The notes below the pieces were generated by a model. The model had not been told where the DNA came from. It searched no databases and worked only from the letters and a program-made list of their open reading frames with translations. DNA of 64,000 nucleotides from Chitinophaga hostae (GTDB lineage Bacteria > Bacteroidota > Bacteroidia > Chitinophagales > Chitinophagaceae), in contig NZ_JAGTXB010000004.1 in NCBI RefSeq assembly GCF_018224885.1, forward strand, positions 248,001 to 312,000. The letters run 5' to 3'. Shown piece after piece: positions 17,851-27,728 of the stretch. Position 1 is the first letter of the stretch. The number at the start of each line of letters is the position of its first letter. Both the position numbers and the translations under genes were made by a program.

Positions 17851-17886
17851 CAGGCAAAAATCCTGATTGGCGCTTCTATCTCCGCT

Positions 17887-17920
17887 TGCTAAAAGCTAAC
17901 TGCTAAAAGCTAAAAGCTTT
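17887..17920. repeat. Short GCTAAAAGCTAA-type intergenic repeat
   Basis: Three or four tandem-like copies of a GCTAAAAGC unit lie in the 150-base gap between the rhomboid gene and the ECF sigma gene. Such A-rich AGCT repeats are frequent between genes in this phylum; no function can be read. Confidence 0.5.
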
Positions 17921-18002
17921 AATGGTATCCGCGCAATTTTTACTACTTTAGCAGGAATACCACCAGCCATATATATCATTTGTCCAGTAGCCTGCAAGCA
18001 TA

Positions 18003-18590
18003 ATGTACGATAATATCTATATTGACAAAGCATTGTTTCAACGCATCTCCGAGGGCGATGAAACGGCATTTGGTGTCCTTTTTAATACATCCCTGCAATC
18101 GCTGGAACCGTTTATTCAGAAAATGGTCAAGTCGCCGGAAAACGCCCAAGAAGTGATACAGGCCACTTTCTTGCGGGTATGGCTCAGCCGCGATAAACTT
18201 ACTGAAATAGATCATCCCAAAGCATGGCTATACAGGGTGGCTGCCAATGAATGTTATACTTATCTCCGCAAAGAAGCCACAGAATACCGTTTACGCGAAA
18301 CTGCCGCTACCGCCGCTTATGAGACCGACACAGTTACCAGGCAGCTGAGCTTAAAAGAATTGCAGGCGCTCATTGAGGAGGCTGTGCAGTTGTTGTCGCC
18401 GCAGCGCCGCCGTATTTTCCAGATGAGCCGTAATAAAGGCATGAAGATCCCGGAAATAGCTACAGAACTGGATCTTTCTCCCCACTCGGTAAAAAATGCG
18501 CTCGTGTTTTCGCTGAAGGCCATCCGCGAACATCTCCGCCGCTATGGCCACACTATCCCGCTTGTTTACCTGGTCTTCCTCTGTAAATAA
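18003..18590 (+). CDS. RNA polymerase ECF sigma factor, sigma-70 family
   Basis: 195 residues. Region 2 at about 10-95 (FGVLFNTSLQSLEPFIQKM, NAQEVIQATFLRVWLSRDKL, KAWLYRVAANECYTYLRK) and region 4 at about 122-175 (LLSPQRRRIFQMSRNKGMK, IATELDLSPHSVKNALV). It is the first gene of a sigma-fecR-susC-susD-tlpA array and should be released by the FecR at 18738. A TACTTTAG sequence 50-60 bases upstream is one base off the -7 consensus. Confidence 0.95.
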   Translation: MYDNIYIDKALFQRISEGDETAFGVLFNTSLQSLEPFIQKMVKSPENAQEVIQATFLRVWLSRDKLTEIDHPKAWLYRVAANECYTYLRKEATEYRLRETAATAAYETDTVTRQLSLKELQALIEEAVQLLSPQRRRIFQMSRNKGMKIPEIATELDLSPHSVKNALVFSLKAIREHLRRYGHTIPLVYLVFLCK

Positions 18591-18649
18591 TTTTTTTTTA
18601 AACGGATAGGTCCTTTATGTATGCTGCTCATTCTTATTAGAAAGGGGAG

Positions 18650-18705
18650 GAATTTAGCATTACGCATTCCGAAATTCGTAATTTGAAATTCGTAATGCTA
18701 AATTC
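18650..18705. repeat. Inverted repeat between sigma and fecR genes
   Basis: GAATTTAGCATTACG (18650-18664) is the exact inverse complement of CGTAATGCTAAATTC (18691-18705), and an inner pair of AATTCGTAAT-like units sits between. The 15-bp stem lies between the sigma and fecR genes, without a T-run. It could trim or pause the message between them. Confidence 0.7.
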
Positions 18706-18737
18706 TAAAACATACTATTAAATATATTCCTATCAGC

Positions 18738-19916
18738 ATGCAGGAGCAAAGGGTCATTTTTTTATTGCAGCAGCGGCTCTCCGGTAAGGAAACGGTAGCA
18801 GAACAGCAGGAATTGTACGATTTGCTGAAAGACGACGGCAACATGGAGTTGTTTATGGCCGCGCTGACAGACCTGATGTGGAAGGCGCCGGTTGAAGAAC
18901 AAACGGATGTTGCAGCCCGTAACGCGCTGCTGAAAAGCATTACCGCATCAGATATTACCCTGCCATTTGCAGATACGGTGAAAACAACATCGGTGGTCCG
19001 CTGGTGGTGGGCTGCCGCTGCCGTTACAGGTATTATGCTGGCTGCCGCCGCGTGGTGGCTGTTCAAGCCTGCGGCGAGCGTAAAACCATTGCCCGCCGCA
19101 GCGGTACGATATAAAAATGACGTGCCGCCAGGAAGCAATAAAGCCATCCTCACACTGTCAGATGGTTCCAGCATTGCGCTGGACGACGCAAAGAATGATA
19201 CGCTGGGTAAACAGGGCAGTACCAGCATCATCAAAATGCAAAGCGGACAGGTATTATACAAAGCCGCCGCAGCCGCTGCCGCCGTTACCTATAATACGCT
19301 TACTACGCCCCGCGGCGGACAGTACCAGCTTACATTACCGGACGGCACCAAAGTATGGCTCAATGCGGCCAGCTCCCTGCATTTCCCTACTTCTTTTGCT
19401 AACCATAACAGGTTGGTAGAACTAACGGGAGAAGGATATTTTGAAGTGGCGCCTATGCCCGGGAAACCATTCCTCGTCAAAGTGAACGGAACAGAGATCG
19501 CTGTGCTGGGAACGCATTTCAATATAATGGCGTATGCCAACGAACAAGCCATGGCAGTCACCCTGCTGGAAGGCGCAGTAAACGTGAGCAGGAACGGCGT
19601 GATGAAAAAACTGCAACCAGGCCAACAGGCCCGCATTCCGGCTAATAATAATATCACCGTTACCAATGTGGATATATCCGAAGCGGTGGCCTGGAAAAAT
19701 GGCTTCTTCATTTTTGAACACGCAGATATCACCATGGTAATGCGGCAACTGGAACGATGGTACGATATTGAAGTAGTATATGAAGGCGCCCCCCCATCCA
19801 TGCGCTTTGGCGGCGGTATGCAACGCAGCCTGCCCTTGTCGCGCGTATTAAATATTTTAGAGAAAAACCAGGTATTATTTAAGATAGATGGAAGAAAAAT
19901 AACCGTTTTACAATAG
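18738..19916 (+). CDS. FecR-family anti-sigma factor
   Basis: 392 residues. Cytoplasmic N-terminal domain, a transmembrane helix at about 92-112 ([18 protein letters not shown]), periplasmic FecR domain ([46 protein letters not shown]) and a C-terminal DUF4974-type domain ([20 protein letters not shown]). An alanine-rich stretch at about 175-182 precedes the FecR domain. It should hold the sigma factor at 18003 and receive the signal from the STN domain of the SusC at 20214. The gene pair is followed by a hairpin and the susC leader. Confidence 0.95.
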   Translation: MQEQRVIFLLQQRLSGKETVAEQQELYDLLKDDGNMELFMAALTDLMWKAPVEEQTDVAARNALLKSITASDITLPFADTVKTTSVVRWWWAAAAVTGIMLAAAAWWLFKPAASVKPLPAAAVRYKNDVPPGSNKAILTLSDGSSIALDDAKNDTLGKQGSTSIIKMQSGQVLYKAAAAAAAVTYNTLTTPRGGQYQLTLPDGTKVWLNAASSLHFPTSFANHNRLVELTGEGYFEVAPMPGKPFLVKVNGTEIAVLGTHFNIMAYANEQAMAVTLLEGAVNVSRNGVMKKLQPGQQARIPANNNITVTNVDISEAVAWKNGFFIFEHADITMVMRQLERWYDIEVVYEGAPPSMRFGGGMQRSLPLSRVLNILEKNQVLFKIDGRKITVLQ

Positions 19917-19999
19917 TATCAGCACCCGATTTTTTAACATGCTAAATCAACCAATTATTGAATTAAGAAAGTATTGCTAGAAAACCAATGCCATTAAAA

Positions 20000-20027
20000 A
20001 ACCAGTGATGGGCAAACATCACTGGTT
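20000..20027 (+). promoter_or_regulatory. Hairpin between fecR and susC
   Basis: AACCAGTGATG (20000-20010), a six-base loop and CATCACTGGTT (20017-20027) form a perfect 11-bp stem 83 bases after the fecR stop and about 190 bases before susC. No T-run follows, so it is not a clear terminator; it may be a leader or processing element. Hairpins are found at the same place in the other two sigma/FecR loci of the window. Confidence 0.6.
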
Positions 20028-20213
20028 ACAGGCAATAAATTATCGTGTAAACTCATTTTTATCACCGAAATCAAATGTATGATTTTAACTGCTTTGTTCC
20101 AAAACAGAGAAGGGAACGCTCATGCGCTAAATCGCAAACCTGATCATCAGCACACCAATACATCAGAACCGCACCACCAATGCAGATCTTACTTACTGGC
20201 GCATACCGGCCCT

Positions 20214-23200
20214 GTGAAAAAAAACAATCAGCCAACCAAAATTTGGAGGATCATGAGGTTATCTGCTTTATTACTAATGGCTGGCGCACTACAAATCAGC
20301 GCCAAAGGCGTGGCGCAAAAAATGACCATGTCCTTAAAAAACACGCCGCTGTCGACGGTATTTACCAACATCAACCGGCAAACCGGTTACATCGTATTTT
20401 ATAATTACGATGCGCTGCAAAATGCGAGACCCGTTACCCTGGAACTGAAGAATGTCAGCGTCCAGGAAGTACTGCATGTATCCCTCATGGGACAGGGGCT
20501 GGACTATACCATCGACGACAAAACCATCACGGTAACGAGAGTAGTGGCCAGGGTACCGGAATTACCCGTACTGCCTGCACAAATAGTGATTACCGGCCGT
20601 ATTACGGATGAAAATGGAATTCCCCTTGCCGGTGTTTCCGTAGTGGTAAAAGGTACTACCAGGGGCACCCAAACCAATAACAACGGGGAGTATACAGTAG
20701 CGGTGAAAGATGAAAATGCCGTGCTGTCATTTACCTGCATCGGCTTCGAAAGAAAGGAAGTAGTGGTAGGAAGAAGCGGCGTGATCAGTTTACAACTGAA
20801 AGCATCCAATAACAAGTTAACCGGCGTAGATGTGGTGAATACCGGCTACCAGATGATATCCCGCGAAAGGGCTACGGGCTCATTTTCCGTGATTGATCCC
20901 TATCGCCTCCGCGCTAAATTGAAACCGGATGTAAAATCAGCCCTGGAAGGACAAGCCACCGGGGTAGTGTTGACCAAGGAAGGCAACCTCGAAATCCGTG
21001 GCGTATCCACTTTGCTGGGCACCGCCGCCAGCGCGCCCCTGCTCGTGATCGATGGCTATCCTACTTCTGCCGGGCTGGAATCACTGAACATCGATAACAT
21101 CGAATCCATCACAGTACTGAAAGATGCAGTAGCTGCTTCTATCTACGGCGCCCGCTCCTCCAACGGGGTAATCGTTATCGCCACCCGCCAGGGAAAAAAA
21201 GGCGCGTTACAGGTAGAATATAAAGGCTCCACCGGCATCACCCTCAAACCGGAACTGAAGTACCTGAACAGGGCCTCTTCAGCCGATTTTGTGGACGCAG
21301 AAATAGAACTCTATAACCAGGACCCGAACGGTATACTCACCGATTATAACAACTACAGCAGCTTGTCGCGCGTAAACTACCTCCTGCTGGCAAAATCACA
21401 GGGGTGGCTAAACGAAAAAGATGCGGATGCACAGCTGGAAGCGCTGAAAAGCAACGACGGACTGGCACAGATGCAAAAGTATTATTTCCGGAACCAGTTC
21501 ACCCAGCAGCATAACATCTCCCTCTCCGGCGGCAGCGACAAAAGCATGCTCAACGCAGCGGTAAAATATATTTCTAATCAGAACAATACCGTACGCAACA
21601 CCGACAACCGCCTGATCTTTGATATGAAAAACGACTGGCGCCCCGGTAAACGCGTAGCAATAAGATTGTTTACCAACGTGAACTATGCCACCTCTTCAGC
21701 GCCGGTAAAAGGCTGGCAGGATATGCTCGCATTTACCAATACCTCGCTGATACAGCCTTATGACCTGATTGTGGATCCCGCCACCGGCGATCCGCTGACA
21801 ATGGCATTTAAGAATAAGAAAAAAGCAGACCGCTATGCAGCGATGTCCGGCCTGAAACCACTGTATTATAACCCGCTGGAAGACCTGGGACTGGAAACAA
21901 CTACTTACAAAACCCTGCAGCTCCGCCTGGGCGGTAACATTAATATTAAACTGCTGGAAGGATTAAGTATAGAAGCCGGCGGCTCCTGGAGCCGCGGCGA
22001 TCAGCTGGGCAGAACCCTGTATGATAAAAATGCCTACCGGGTAAGACTCTGGTACGACGACAATACCTCTATCGCCAACCCATCCAAACATTATATCCCG
22101 GATGGCGCCGTGGTAAATGAAAACCGCAATTTTAACCAGAGCTATATGTTCCGCACCCAGCTGAACTTTAATAAGCTGGTCGCCTCCCGCCACCGCATTT
22201 CTGCGATCGCCGGAAATGAAATCAGCAGGAATACCGCCGACAACAATAACCTGCCAACCCGCTTTGGATATAACGACCAGGCAGGTACGTTTTCTACCTT
22301 TAATTATGCCGATTATAATGCCGGTAACTACACGGCAGATAAACTCGGTACCAGCAGCCCTTCTGCCAGCATCGGCAGTTACAGCTACCAGGATAATCGT
22401 TTTGTTTCCTGGTATGCCAACGGCTCTTATGAATACGACAACCGGTTTATCCTGAGCGGCAGCATCCGCCTGGACCAAACCAATTTTTTTGGTACCGATC
22501 CCCGCTACCGTTACAAACCTTTATGGTCTGCCGGCGGTACCTATAAGCTCGCAGAAGAGAAATTCTTTCACCTGCCATTGATAGATCGTCTCGACCTGCG
22601 CGCTTCCTACGGCATCAACGGCAATATTTCACTGAACTCAGGACCCTTCCTCATCATCGCACCAGGTTCTTACTCCAATTATACGGGAGATGTATCCTAT
22701 GGCATTTCTTCTCCCCCCAACAATACCCTCCGCTGGGAAAAAACAAAGAGCACTAACTTCGGAGCCGACCTCTCTTTGCTGAACAGACGCATCAACTTAA
22801 CGGTAGACTATTACCTCCGTAACAGCAGCGACCTGCTGGCAGCGGATGCGATCGATCCTACCAAAGGCTTTAGCTCACTCACCAAAAATATCGGGGAAGT
22901 AAGAAATACCGGTTACGAAATATCTATTGATGCAGATGTGATCCGCAAAAAAAACCTGGTATGGAATACCTTCTTCAATTTCAGTTATAATAAGAATAAG
23001 GTCCTTACCTATAATGTTACCTACCAGTACGCTTCTTCCATTACTAACGGTGCTATCAAAAAAGCAGGCGATCCGCTGGATGCCCTTTACAGCTACCGCT
23101 ACGCAGGCCTGGACAATAACGGCGTATCGCAGTTTTATACAGCCAAAGGAGAAAAAAGCGGCGGCGGCAATGTGGCCGTGGGTGACCTGATATACAGCGG

Positions 23201-23714
23201 TACCCTGCGTCCGAAATATGCCATCAGCATGACCAACTCCTTCCGCGTGAAAAACTTTGACCTGTCATTTATGTTCATCGCCAAGTTAGGTAACGTGCTG
23301 AGAAGAGATGCTTTCAGCGGGTCTAATATCCTCAACAAACATGTGTCTGAAAGGTGGAAACAACCCGGCGATGAAGCAAAAACAATCTATCCGAAACTCA
23401 GCGACTGGAATATGGATATGTTTTATTTCCCTTATTCAGACATCCTGATAGAAAGTGCCAGCTATATGAAGCTGCGGGATATTACACTTACATATGATAT
23501 CAACCCCCGCCTGTTGAAACGGATTGGTTTCACCGGTACAAGGATATACCTGCAAAGCAGGAACCTGTTTATGATCACGGCCAACAGCGACCATCGTGAT
23601 CCGGAAACGTCTGAACTGAACCTTTCCGGCGGTACCGGTGCGTTTACAGAACAAGGCTTCAGCTCCCTGCCATTGAGGCCGGAGTTTTATGTAGGGTTAT
23701 CATTCAGTCTTTAA
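20214..23714 (+). CDS. SusC/RagA-family TonB-dependent receptor with STN domain
   Basis: 1166 residues when started at GTG 20214 (KKNNQPTKIWRIMRL), the form usual for this group; an ATG at 20079 would add 45 unusual residues and an ATG at 20253 would also serve. Signal peptide to about residue 35, STN domain about 37-100 (NTPLSTVFTNINRQTGYIVF), carboxypeptidase-regulatory-like domain about 122-205 (ITGRITDENGIPLAGVSVVV), SusC plug and barrel, ending VGLSFSL. It imports a ligand across the outer membrane and through its STN domain can signal to FecR. Pairs with the SusD at 23733 and the TlpA-like protein at 25265. Confidence 0.96.
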   Translation: MKKNNQPTKIWRIMRLSALLLMAGALQISAKGVAQKMTMSLKNTPLSTVFTNINRQTGYIVFYNYDALQNARPVTLELKNVSVQEVLHVSLMGQGLDYTIDDKTITVTRVVARVPELPVLPAQIVITGRITDENGIPLAGVSVVVKGTTRGTQTNNNGEYTVAVKDENAVLSFTCIGFERKEVVVGRSGVISLQLKASNNKLTGVDVVNTGYQMISRERATGSFSVIDPYRLRAKLKPDVKSALEGQATGVVLTKEGNLEIRGVSTLLGTAASAPLLVIDGYPTSAGLESLNIDNIESITVLKDAVAASIYGARSSNGVIVIATRQGKKGALQVEYKGSTGITLKPELKYLNRASSADFVDAEIELYNQDPNGILTDYNNYSSLSRVNYLLLAKSQGWLNEKDADAQLEALKSNDGLAQMQKYYFRNQFTQQHNISLSGGSDKSMLNAAVKYISNQNNTVRNTDNRLIFDMKNDWRPGKRVAIRLFTNVNYATSSAPVKGWQDMLAFTNTSLIQPYDLIVDPATGDPLTMAFKNKKKADRYAAMSGLKPLYYNPLEDLGLETTTYKTLQLRLGGNINIKLLEGLSIEAGGSWSRGDQLGRTLYDKNAYRVRLWYDDNTSIANPSKHYIPDGAVVNENRNFNQSYMFRTQLNFNKLVASRHRISAIAGNEISRNTADNNNLPTRFGYNDQAGTFSTFNYADYNAGNYTADKLGTSSPSASIGSYSYQDNRFVSWYANGSYEYDNRFILSGSIRLDQTNFFGTDPRYRYKPLWSAGGTYKLAEEKFFHLPLIDRLDLRASYGINGNISLNSGPFLIIAPGSYSNYTGDVSYGISSPPNNTLRWEKTKSTNFGADLSLLNRRINLTVDYYLRNSSDLLAADAIDPTKGFSSLTKNIGEVRNTGYEISIDADVIRKKNLVWNTFFNFSYNKNKVLTYNVTYQYASSITNGAIKKAGDPLDALYSYRYAGLDNNGVSQFYTAKGEKSGGGNVAVGDLIYSGTLRPKYAISMTNSFRVKNFDLSFMFIAKLGNVLRRDAFSGSNILNKHVSERWKQPGDEAKTIYPKLSDWNMDMFYFPYSDILIESASYMKLRDITLTYDINPRLLKRIGFTGTRIYLQSRNLFMITANSDHRDPETSELNLSGGTGAFTEQGFSSLPLRPEFYVGLSFSL

Positions 23715-23732
23715 CATTTAATTGCGGCGATC

Positions 23733-25247
23733 ATGAAACAGTCGATACTTATTCTACTCACCATCATCTCAGGCAGCCTGGCTTCCTGCAGCAAATTCCT
23801 GGACGTAAAACCAAAAGGAAAACTGATCCCTACAGAAGTGGCGGACTTCGACCACCTGCTGGACAATTCAAATATTGCCCAATGGGTTTTTCTCGATAAC
23901 AACACAGGTTGCAACCTGGGGTATTTAACAGATAACCTGTCTTTGTCTGATGGTCTCGGTAATATCAACTACAAAGCCAACAACCATCCTAACATAGACC
24001 GGTACTGGGCCTACCTGTTCCGGCAGCCTTACAAAAATCCCGCTACTTCTGATTACTTCTGGGACTGGGGTACTTATCGTTCCATGGCTTATTTTAACAA
24101 CGTAATAGATGGGGTCAATGGTATTACGAATCTAACTAACGAAAACCAGCAATATGCAAAACGGGTAGTGGCCCAGGCGTTGGTAAACCGTGCATGGTCC
24201 TATTTCATTACTACTATGGTATACGGGCCGGTGTACAAGCCTGGTTCGCCCAATGATACCAAAACTATTCCCTATGTGATCAGCTCCGATGTAGGGGCCA
24301 CATTGCCGGATCTATCCACCCAGGAGCAGGCATTTGCCCTTGTTTCGAAAGATGTACATGCGGCATTGGCCGATATCCCGGAAGTAACCAACTGGCCATC
24401 GCGTCCTACCAAAGTGGCCGCACAGGCGCTGCTGGCATACTACCACCTGTTTACCCAGAAATACGACAGCGTGGTATATTACGCCAACCTGGCCTGGACA
24501 GCTGCCAGCGCAGGCGGAACGGATAAATTGATCTATGATTACAACGGCTTCTCCTGGACAGAGCCCACCAATATCATCAACAGCACCATTAAGGCACAGG
24601 ATAACTTCCTGACTGCCGCCAACAGCCGTGAAAATTTATTTTACCGCAACATCGACGCAGGGGCGGGAAGATCTACTTCTTCCTATCCTTCGGATGAAGT
24701 GATTGCGTTGTATGACCAGGCAAATGACCTGCGCTTTAAATATTTCTTTTTAACGGCACCCGGTTATAAAACAACGTACAACAACGTTACCTACGACGAT
24801 GGTAACCGCATCCAGTATTATCGTGGTTCCAAAACAACCATGACAGCAGGCTTCACCTATCCTGAACTGCTGCTGATGCGCGCCGAAGGATACGCCCGCA
24901 CCAACCGTTTATCTGCCGCCATCGACGACCTTAATACCCTGCGCCGTTATCGCTATAAAACCGGTACACCGCCATTGGTCGTGGGCTCACAGGCAGAGGT
25001 GATACAGCAGGTGCTGGATGAAAGAAGAAGGGAACTGCCCCTGGGCTCTTTTAAACGTTTCCTGGATCTGAAAAGACTTTGCCTCGAAACCGGTAAGCCC
25101 TGGAGTAAACAAAAAGTGCAGCATAAAATAGGTACGGAAACATATAGCGGCACCATAGATTCAAAGGATTTTATACTTACGATATCGAATGTTGTACTTA
25201 AATTTAATCCACAGTGGAACATCCCGTTAGATGGAAGACCCTTTTAA
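23733..25247 (+). CDS. SusD/RagB-family nutrient-binding lipoprotein
   Basis: 504 residues, starting 18 bases after susC. Lipobox ASC places the lipid at about Cys19, followed by SKFLDVKPKGKLIP, a usual SusD N-terminus. Typical SusD segments are AQALVNRAWSYFITTMVYG, TKVAAQALLAYYHLF, TYPELLLMRAEGYAR-like sequence and RRYRYKTG with DERRRELPLG near the end. It is the surface partner of the SusC just upstream. With STN/FecR control and a TlpA partner, the cargo may be a peptide, iron complex or glycan; no glycosidase is linked. Confidence 0.95.
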   Translation: MKQSILILLTIISGSLASCSKFLDVKPKGKLIPTEVADFDHLLDNSNIAQWVFLDNNTGCNLGYLTDNLSLSDGLGNINYKANNHPNIDRYWAYLFRQPYKNPATSDYFWDWGTYRSMAYFNNVIDGVNGITNLTNENQQYAKRVVAQALVNRAWSYFITTMVYGPVYKPGSPNDTKTIPYVISSDVGATLPDLSTQEQAFALVSKDVHAALADIPEVTNWPSRPTKVAAQALLAYYHLFTQKYDSVVYYANLAWTAASAGGTDKLIYDYNGFSWTEPTNIINSTIKAQDNFLTAANSRENLFYRNIDAGAGRSTSSYPSDEVIALYDQANDLRFKYFFLTAPGYKTTYNNVTYDDGNRIQYYRGSKTTMTAGFTYPELLLMRAEGYARTNRLSAAIDDLNTLRRYRYKTGTPPLVVGSQAEVIQQVLDERRRELPLGSFKRFLDLKRLCLETGKPWSKQKVQHKIGTETYSGTIDSKDFILTISNVVLKFNPQWNIPLDGRPF

Positions 25248-25264
25248 ATCAAAAACACATCCAT

Positions 25265-26401
25265 ATGAAACACATTTTTGTAACCATGCTGGCTGTATTG
25301 CCTGCCACACTTTTCGCCCAGGAAGGCAACTTTGTACTCAAAGGAAAAATAGGTAAGCTGGATGCACCGGCAAAACTGTTTTTAACCTACCGTGCCAATG
25401 GTGAAGTAATCAGGGATTCTGCCGCTTTAACACAGGGCGCTTTCGAATTCAAAGGTAAGGTCACCGATCCTGTAAAAGCTACACTGGTATTGCGTCATAC
25501 GGCGCCCACCAATATGATGTCGTACAAATCGGATATGCTGGCAGTATACCTGGAAAAAGGCGCCATTACCCTGAGCGCCAAAGACTCCGTATACAACGCA
25601 GTCGTAAAAGGTTCCCGCCTGAACGATGATCAGCAACGCCTGCAGGCAAAACTGAAAAGCACCGGTGAACAGCGGGATCAGCTCACTGCCGATTACATCG
25701 CAGCCAGTGAAGAAAACCGTAAGTCAGAGGTATTCAGAAAATCTTTTGAAGAGAAGAATAAAGCCATCCGGGCAGAAGAAAAGAATATCTATAAAGCCTT
25801 TATTGCAGAAAATCCAAAGTCGCCCGTGAGCCTGGATGCGCTGCAAAGTTTCGCGGGCTCAATACCTGACAATGTAGATGAAATTGAAGCCGCTTACAAT
25901 GCTTTATCTCCGCTGGTAAAGGACAGCAAAAGAGGAAAAGAAGTAGCTGGTATTATCAATGGCTGGAAACAAACCGCTATCGGTGCTACCGCACCGGTAT
26001 TTACACAGAACGATACCCTGGGGAAACCCGTTAATCTGACCGATTTCCGCGGCAAATATGTGCTGGTGGATTTCTGGGCCAGCTGGTGCGGTCCCTGCCG
26101 CGCAGAAAACCCGCATGTGGTAGCTGCCTTTAATAAATACAAGGACAAACAGTTTACCATCCTCGGTGTATCGCTCGATCAGGCAAACGGACACGATGCA
26201 TGGCTGAAAGCTATCCACACCGATCAGCTTACCTGGACACACGTATCCGATCTGAAATTCTGGGAAAACGAAGTCGCTAAATTATATGGCGTACGCGCAG
26301 TTCCTCAAAATTTCCTGCTGGACCCCAACGGTAAAATAGTAGCGAAGAACCTGCGTGGCGAGGCATTGGAAAAGAAGCTGGAAGAGCTGCTGCCGCGCTA
26401 G
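25265..26401 (+). CDS. TlpA-family thiol:disulfide oxidoreductase with N-terminal DUF4369 domain
   Basis: 378 residues from ATG at 25265; the longer start at 25214 overlaps susD. Signal peptide to about residue 18 (LPATLFAQ). The N-terminal DUF4369-like beta domain runs about 23-115, a charged helical linker 120-215, and the thioredoxin fold 243-378 with the active site WASWCGPC (Cys275, Cys278) and GVRAVPQNFLLDPNG. Such proteins reduce disulfides in the periplasm. It ends the susC-susD transcript, a placement common in this phylum; the stop codon directly abuts the palindrome at 26401. Confidence 0.93.
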   Translation: MKHIFVTMLAVLPATLFAQEGNFVLKGKIGKLDAPAKLFLTYRANGEVIRDSAALTQGAFEFKGKVTDPVKATLVLRHTAPTNMMSYKSDMLAVYLEKGAITLSAKDSVYNAVVKGSRLNDDQQRLQAKLKSTGEQRDQLTADYIAASEENRKSEVFRKSFEEKNKAIRAEEKNIYKAFIAENPKSPVSLDALQSFAGSIPDNVDEIEAAYNALSPLVKDSKRGKEVAGIINGWKQTAIGATAPVFTQNDTLGKPVNLTDFRGKYVLVDFWASWCGPCRAENPHVVAAFNKYKDKQFTILGVSLDQANGHDAWLKAIHTDQLTWTHVSDLKFWENEVAKLYGVRAVPQNFLLDPNGKIVAKNLRGEALEKKLEELLPR

Positions 26402-26628
26402 AAATTGTCTTTGCCCGGGATTTTTTTTGCCCAGGATTAAACTGATTTTGATGATTCAAAGGATTTTTTCTTTTTTGATTTTAAAAGATTAGGGAAGATA
26501 TAAGCGAATTTGCTTGCATCTTCCCTAATCTTTAAAATCAAACTATAATCACAATAAAAAAATCCTTTGAATCATCAAAATCAGTTTAATCCTGGGCAAG
26601 AAAAAATCCCGGGCAAAAAGACAATTTC
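26401..26628. repeat. 228-bp long inverted repeat, bidirectional terminator-like
   Basis: The left arm from 26401 and the right arm ending at 26628 are inverse complements over about 100 bases. Units that match include GAAATTGTCT, TTGCCCGGGATTTTTT, TGCCCAGGATTAAACTGA, TTTTGATGATTCAAAGGATT and GATTAGGGAAGAT; the loop is a short AAGC...GCTT hairpin near 26511-26530. Differences are a 2-base gap and an extra segment of about 14 bases in the right arm. It starts on the last base of the tlpA-like stop codon and ends two bases before the stop of the opposing KTSC gene, so transcripts from both sides would fold it. Confidence 0.9.
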
Positions 26629-26630
26629 CG

Positions 26631-26828
26631 CTATTTTACTTTTTCAAAAGAATAATGCCCCTTTACATGTTTATTAAGATAAGTACCTTTTGATCCGGAC
26701 GACTTCATCGCTAAATAAACAGCCTCCGGCACCTCCTTGTAATCGTATATCATCCCGGATACATAAATGATCCGAAGCGTGTGCGTATCAGCATAATAGG
26801 TCATATGGGCCACTACAGATGACGGCAT
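26631..26828 (-). CDS. KTSC-domain small protein
   Basis: 65 residues. The pattern IIYVSGMIYDYKEVPEAVYLAM followed by SSGSKGTYLNKHVKGHYSF matches the KTSC domain, a small cytoplasmic domain in which a lysine and serine/cysteine-rich loop are conserved and whose role is not well known (it has been linked with RNA- or lysyl-tRNA-associated proteins). It stands alone, convergent with the tlpA-like gene across the palindrome. Confidence 0.85.
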   Translation of the reverse strand: MPSSVVAHMTYYADTHTLRIIYVSGMIYDYKEVPEAVYLAMKSSGSKGTYLNKHVKGHYSFEKVK

Positions 26829-26907
26829 ATATACCCCGGCTCAATTATCATACCGGTGCCCGTATGCCAGGGCTTGTAATAGTATATCTTTGTTACCGGA
26901 AATCCGT

Positions 26908-26915
26908 TAGATTTG
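26908..26915 (+). promoter_or_regulatory. Candidate promoter of the AlkA-like gene
   Basis: TAGATTTG (26908-26915) is an exact TAnnTTTG match 29 bases upstream of the ATG. A second match, TATCTTTG (26885-26892), also supplies a TTTG upstream, though with a 15-base spacer. Only the motif supports it. Confidence 0.4.
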
Positions 26916-26944
26916 TTGCTTACAAAGGGAACCTGTTATAAACA

Positions 26945-27643
26945 ATGGCGCTGCCAACAAACCCATTATACGTGTTACACACCTTTTCGACGGAAAATTT
27001 CCACACCACCTGTGACCAGCTGGCCGCTGCAGATCCGCAATTAAAGTTTATTATCAGTACCTACGGTTACCCGCCTATGTGGACAAGGCCCAACACCTTC
27101 GAATCGTTGGTGCATATCATACTGGAGCAACAGGTATCGCTGGCATCGGCACTGGCTGCCCTGAATAAACTGCGCGAAAAGATTACTACCATAACCCCCG
27201 GAAAACTGCTGACGCTAACAGACGAAGAACTAAAAGCCTGTTATTTCAGTCGCCAGAAAACGACTTATGCCCGGGCCCTTGCCAACGCCATTCAGCAACG
27301 GCAATTCGTTCCCAAAGCGCTGGAAAAGCTGCCGGACGAAGTGGTACGCGAAAAAGTGGTGGCACTGAAAGGTATGGGCAACTGGACGGCAGATATTTAC
27401 CTGATGTTTGTACTCCGCCGCGCCGATATTTTCCCCATCGGCGACCTCGCCGCGGTAAACGCGCTGAAACAGGTAAAGCAACTGCCCAAAGAAACCAGCC
27501 GGGAACAACTGCTGGAAATTTCCGGCGCCTGGAAACCCTGGCGCACCGTGGCTACCATGATACTATGGCATTACTACCTGTCGCTGAGAGTAAAAGATAA
27601 ATCCGCGGAGACCGCAAAAATTAAAAAGGCGATGTCGCTATAG
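26945..27643 (+). CDS. DNA-3-methyladenine glycosylase II, AlkA/HhH-GPD family
   Basis: 232 residues. EQQVSLASALAALNKL is the family segment around residue 61-76, the helix-hairpin-helix motif LKGMGNWTADIYLM lies at 141-154, and the catalytic aspartate is Asp167 in FPIGDLA. The C-terminal WKPWRTVATMILWHYY is also typical. The enzyme removes alkylated purines from DNA in base excision repair. It lacks the N-terminal domain of E. coli AlkA, as is usual for the shorter bacterial forms. Monocistronic. Confidence 0.93.
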   Translation: MALPTNPLYVLHTFSTENFHTTCDQLAAADPQLKFIISTYGYPPMWTRPNTFESLVHIILEQQVSLASALAALNKLREKITTITPGKLLTLTDEELKACYFSRQKTTYARALANAIQQRQFVPKALEKLPDEVVREKVVALKGMGNWTADIYLMFVLRRADIFPIGDLAAVNALKQVKQLPKETSREQLLEISGAWKPWRTVATMILWHYYLSLRVKDKSAETAKIKKAMSL

Positions 27644-27728
27644 CTCGCCATTGATGAAGGCAGCCGTAAGTAAAAGAAAAGTCGGCCAAACAAAATATAA
27701 GTTTACATTAGTCGAATAATTTTATCCA

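Noticed and set aside
17887..17920. CRISPR-like short repeats
   Set aside because: Units are adjacent and imperfect, no spacers and no cas genes are present.
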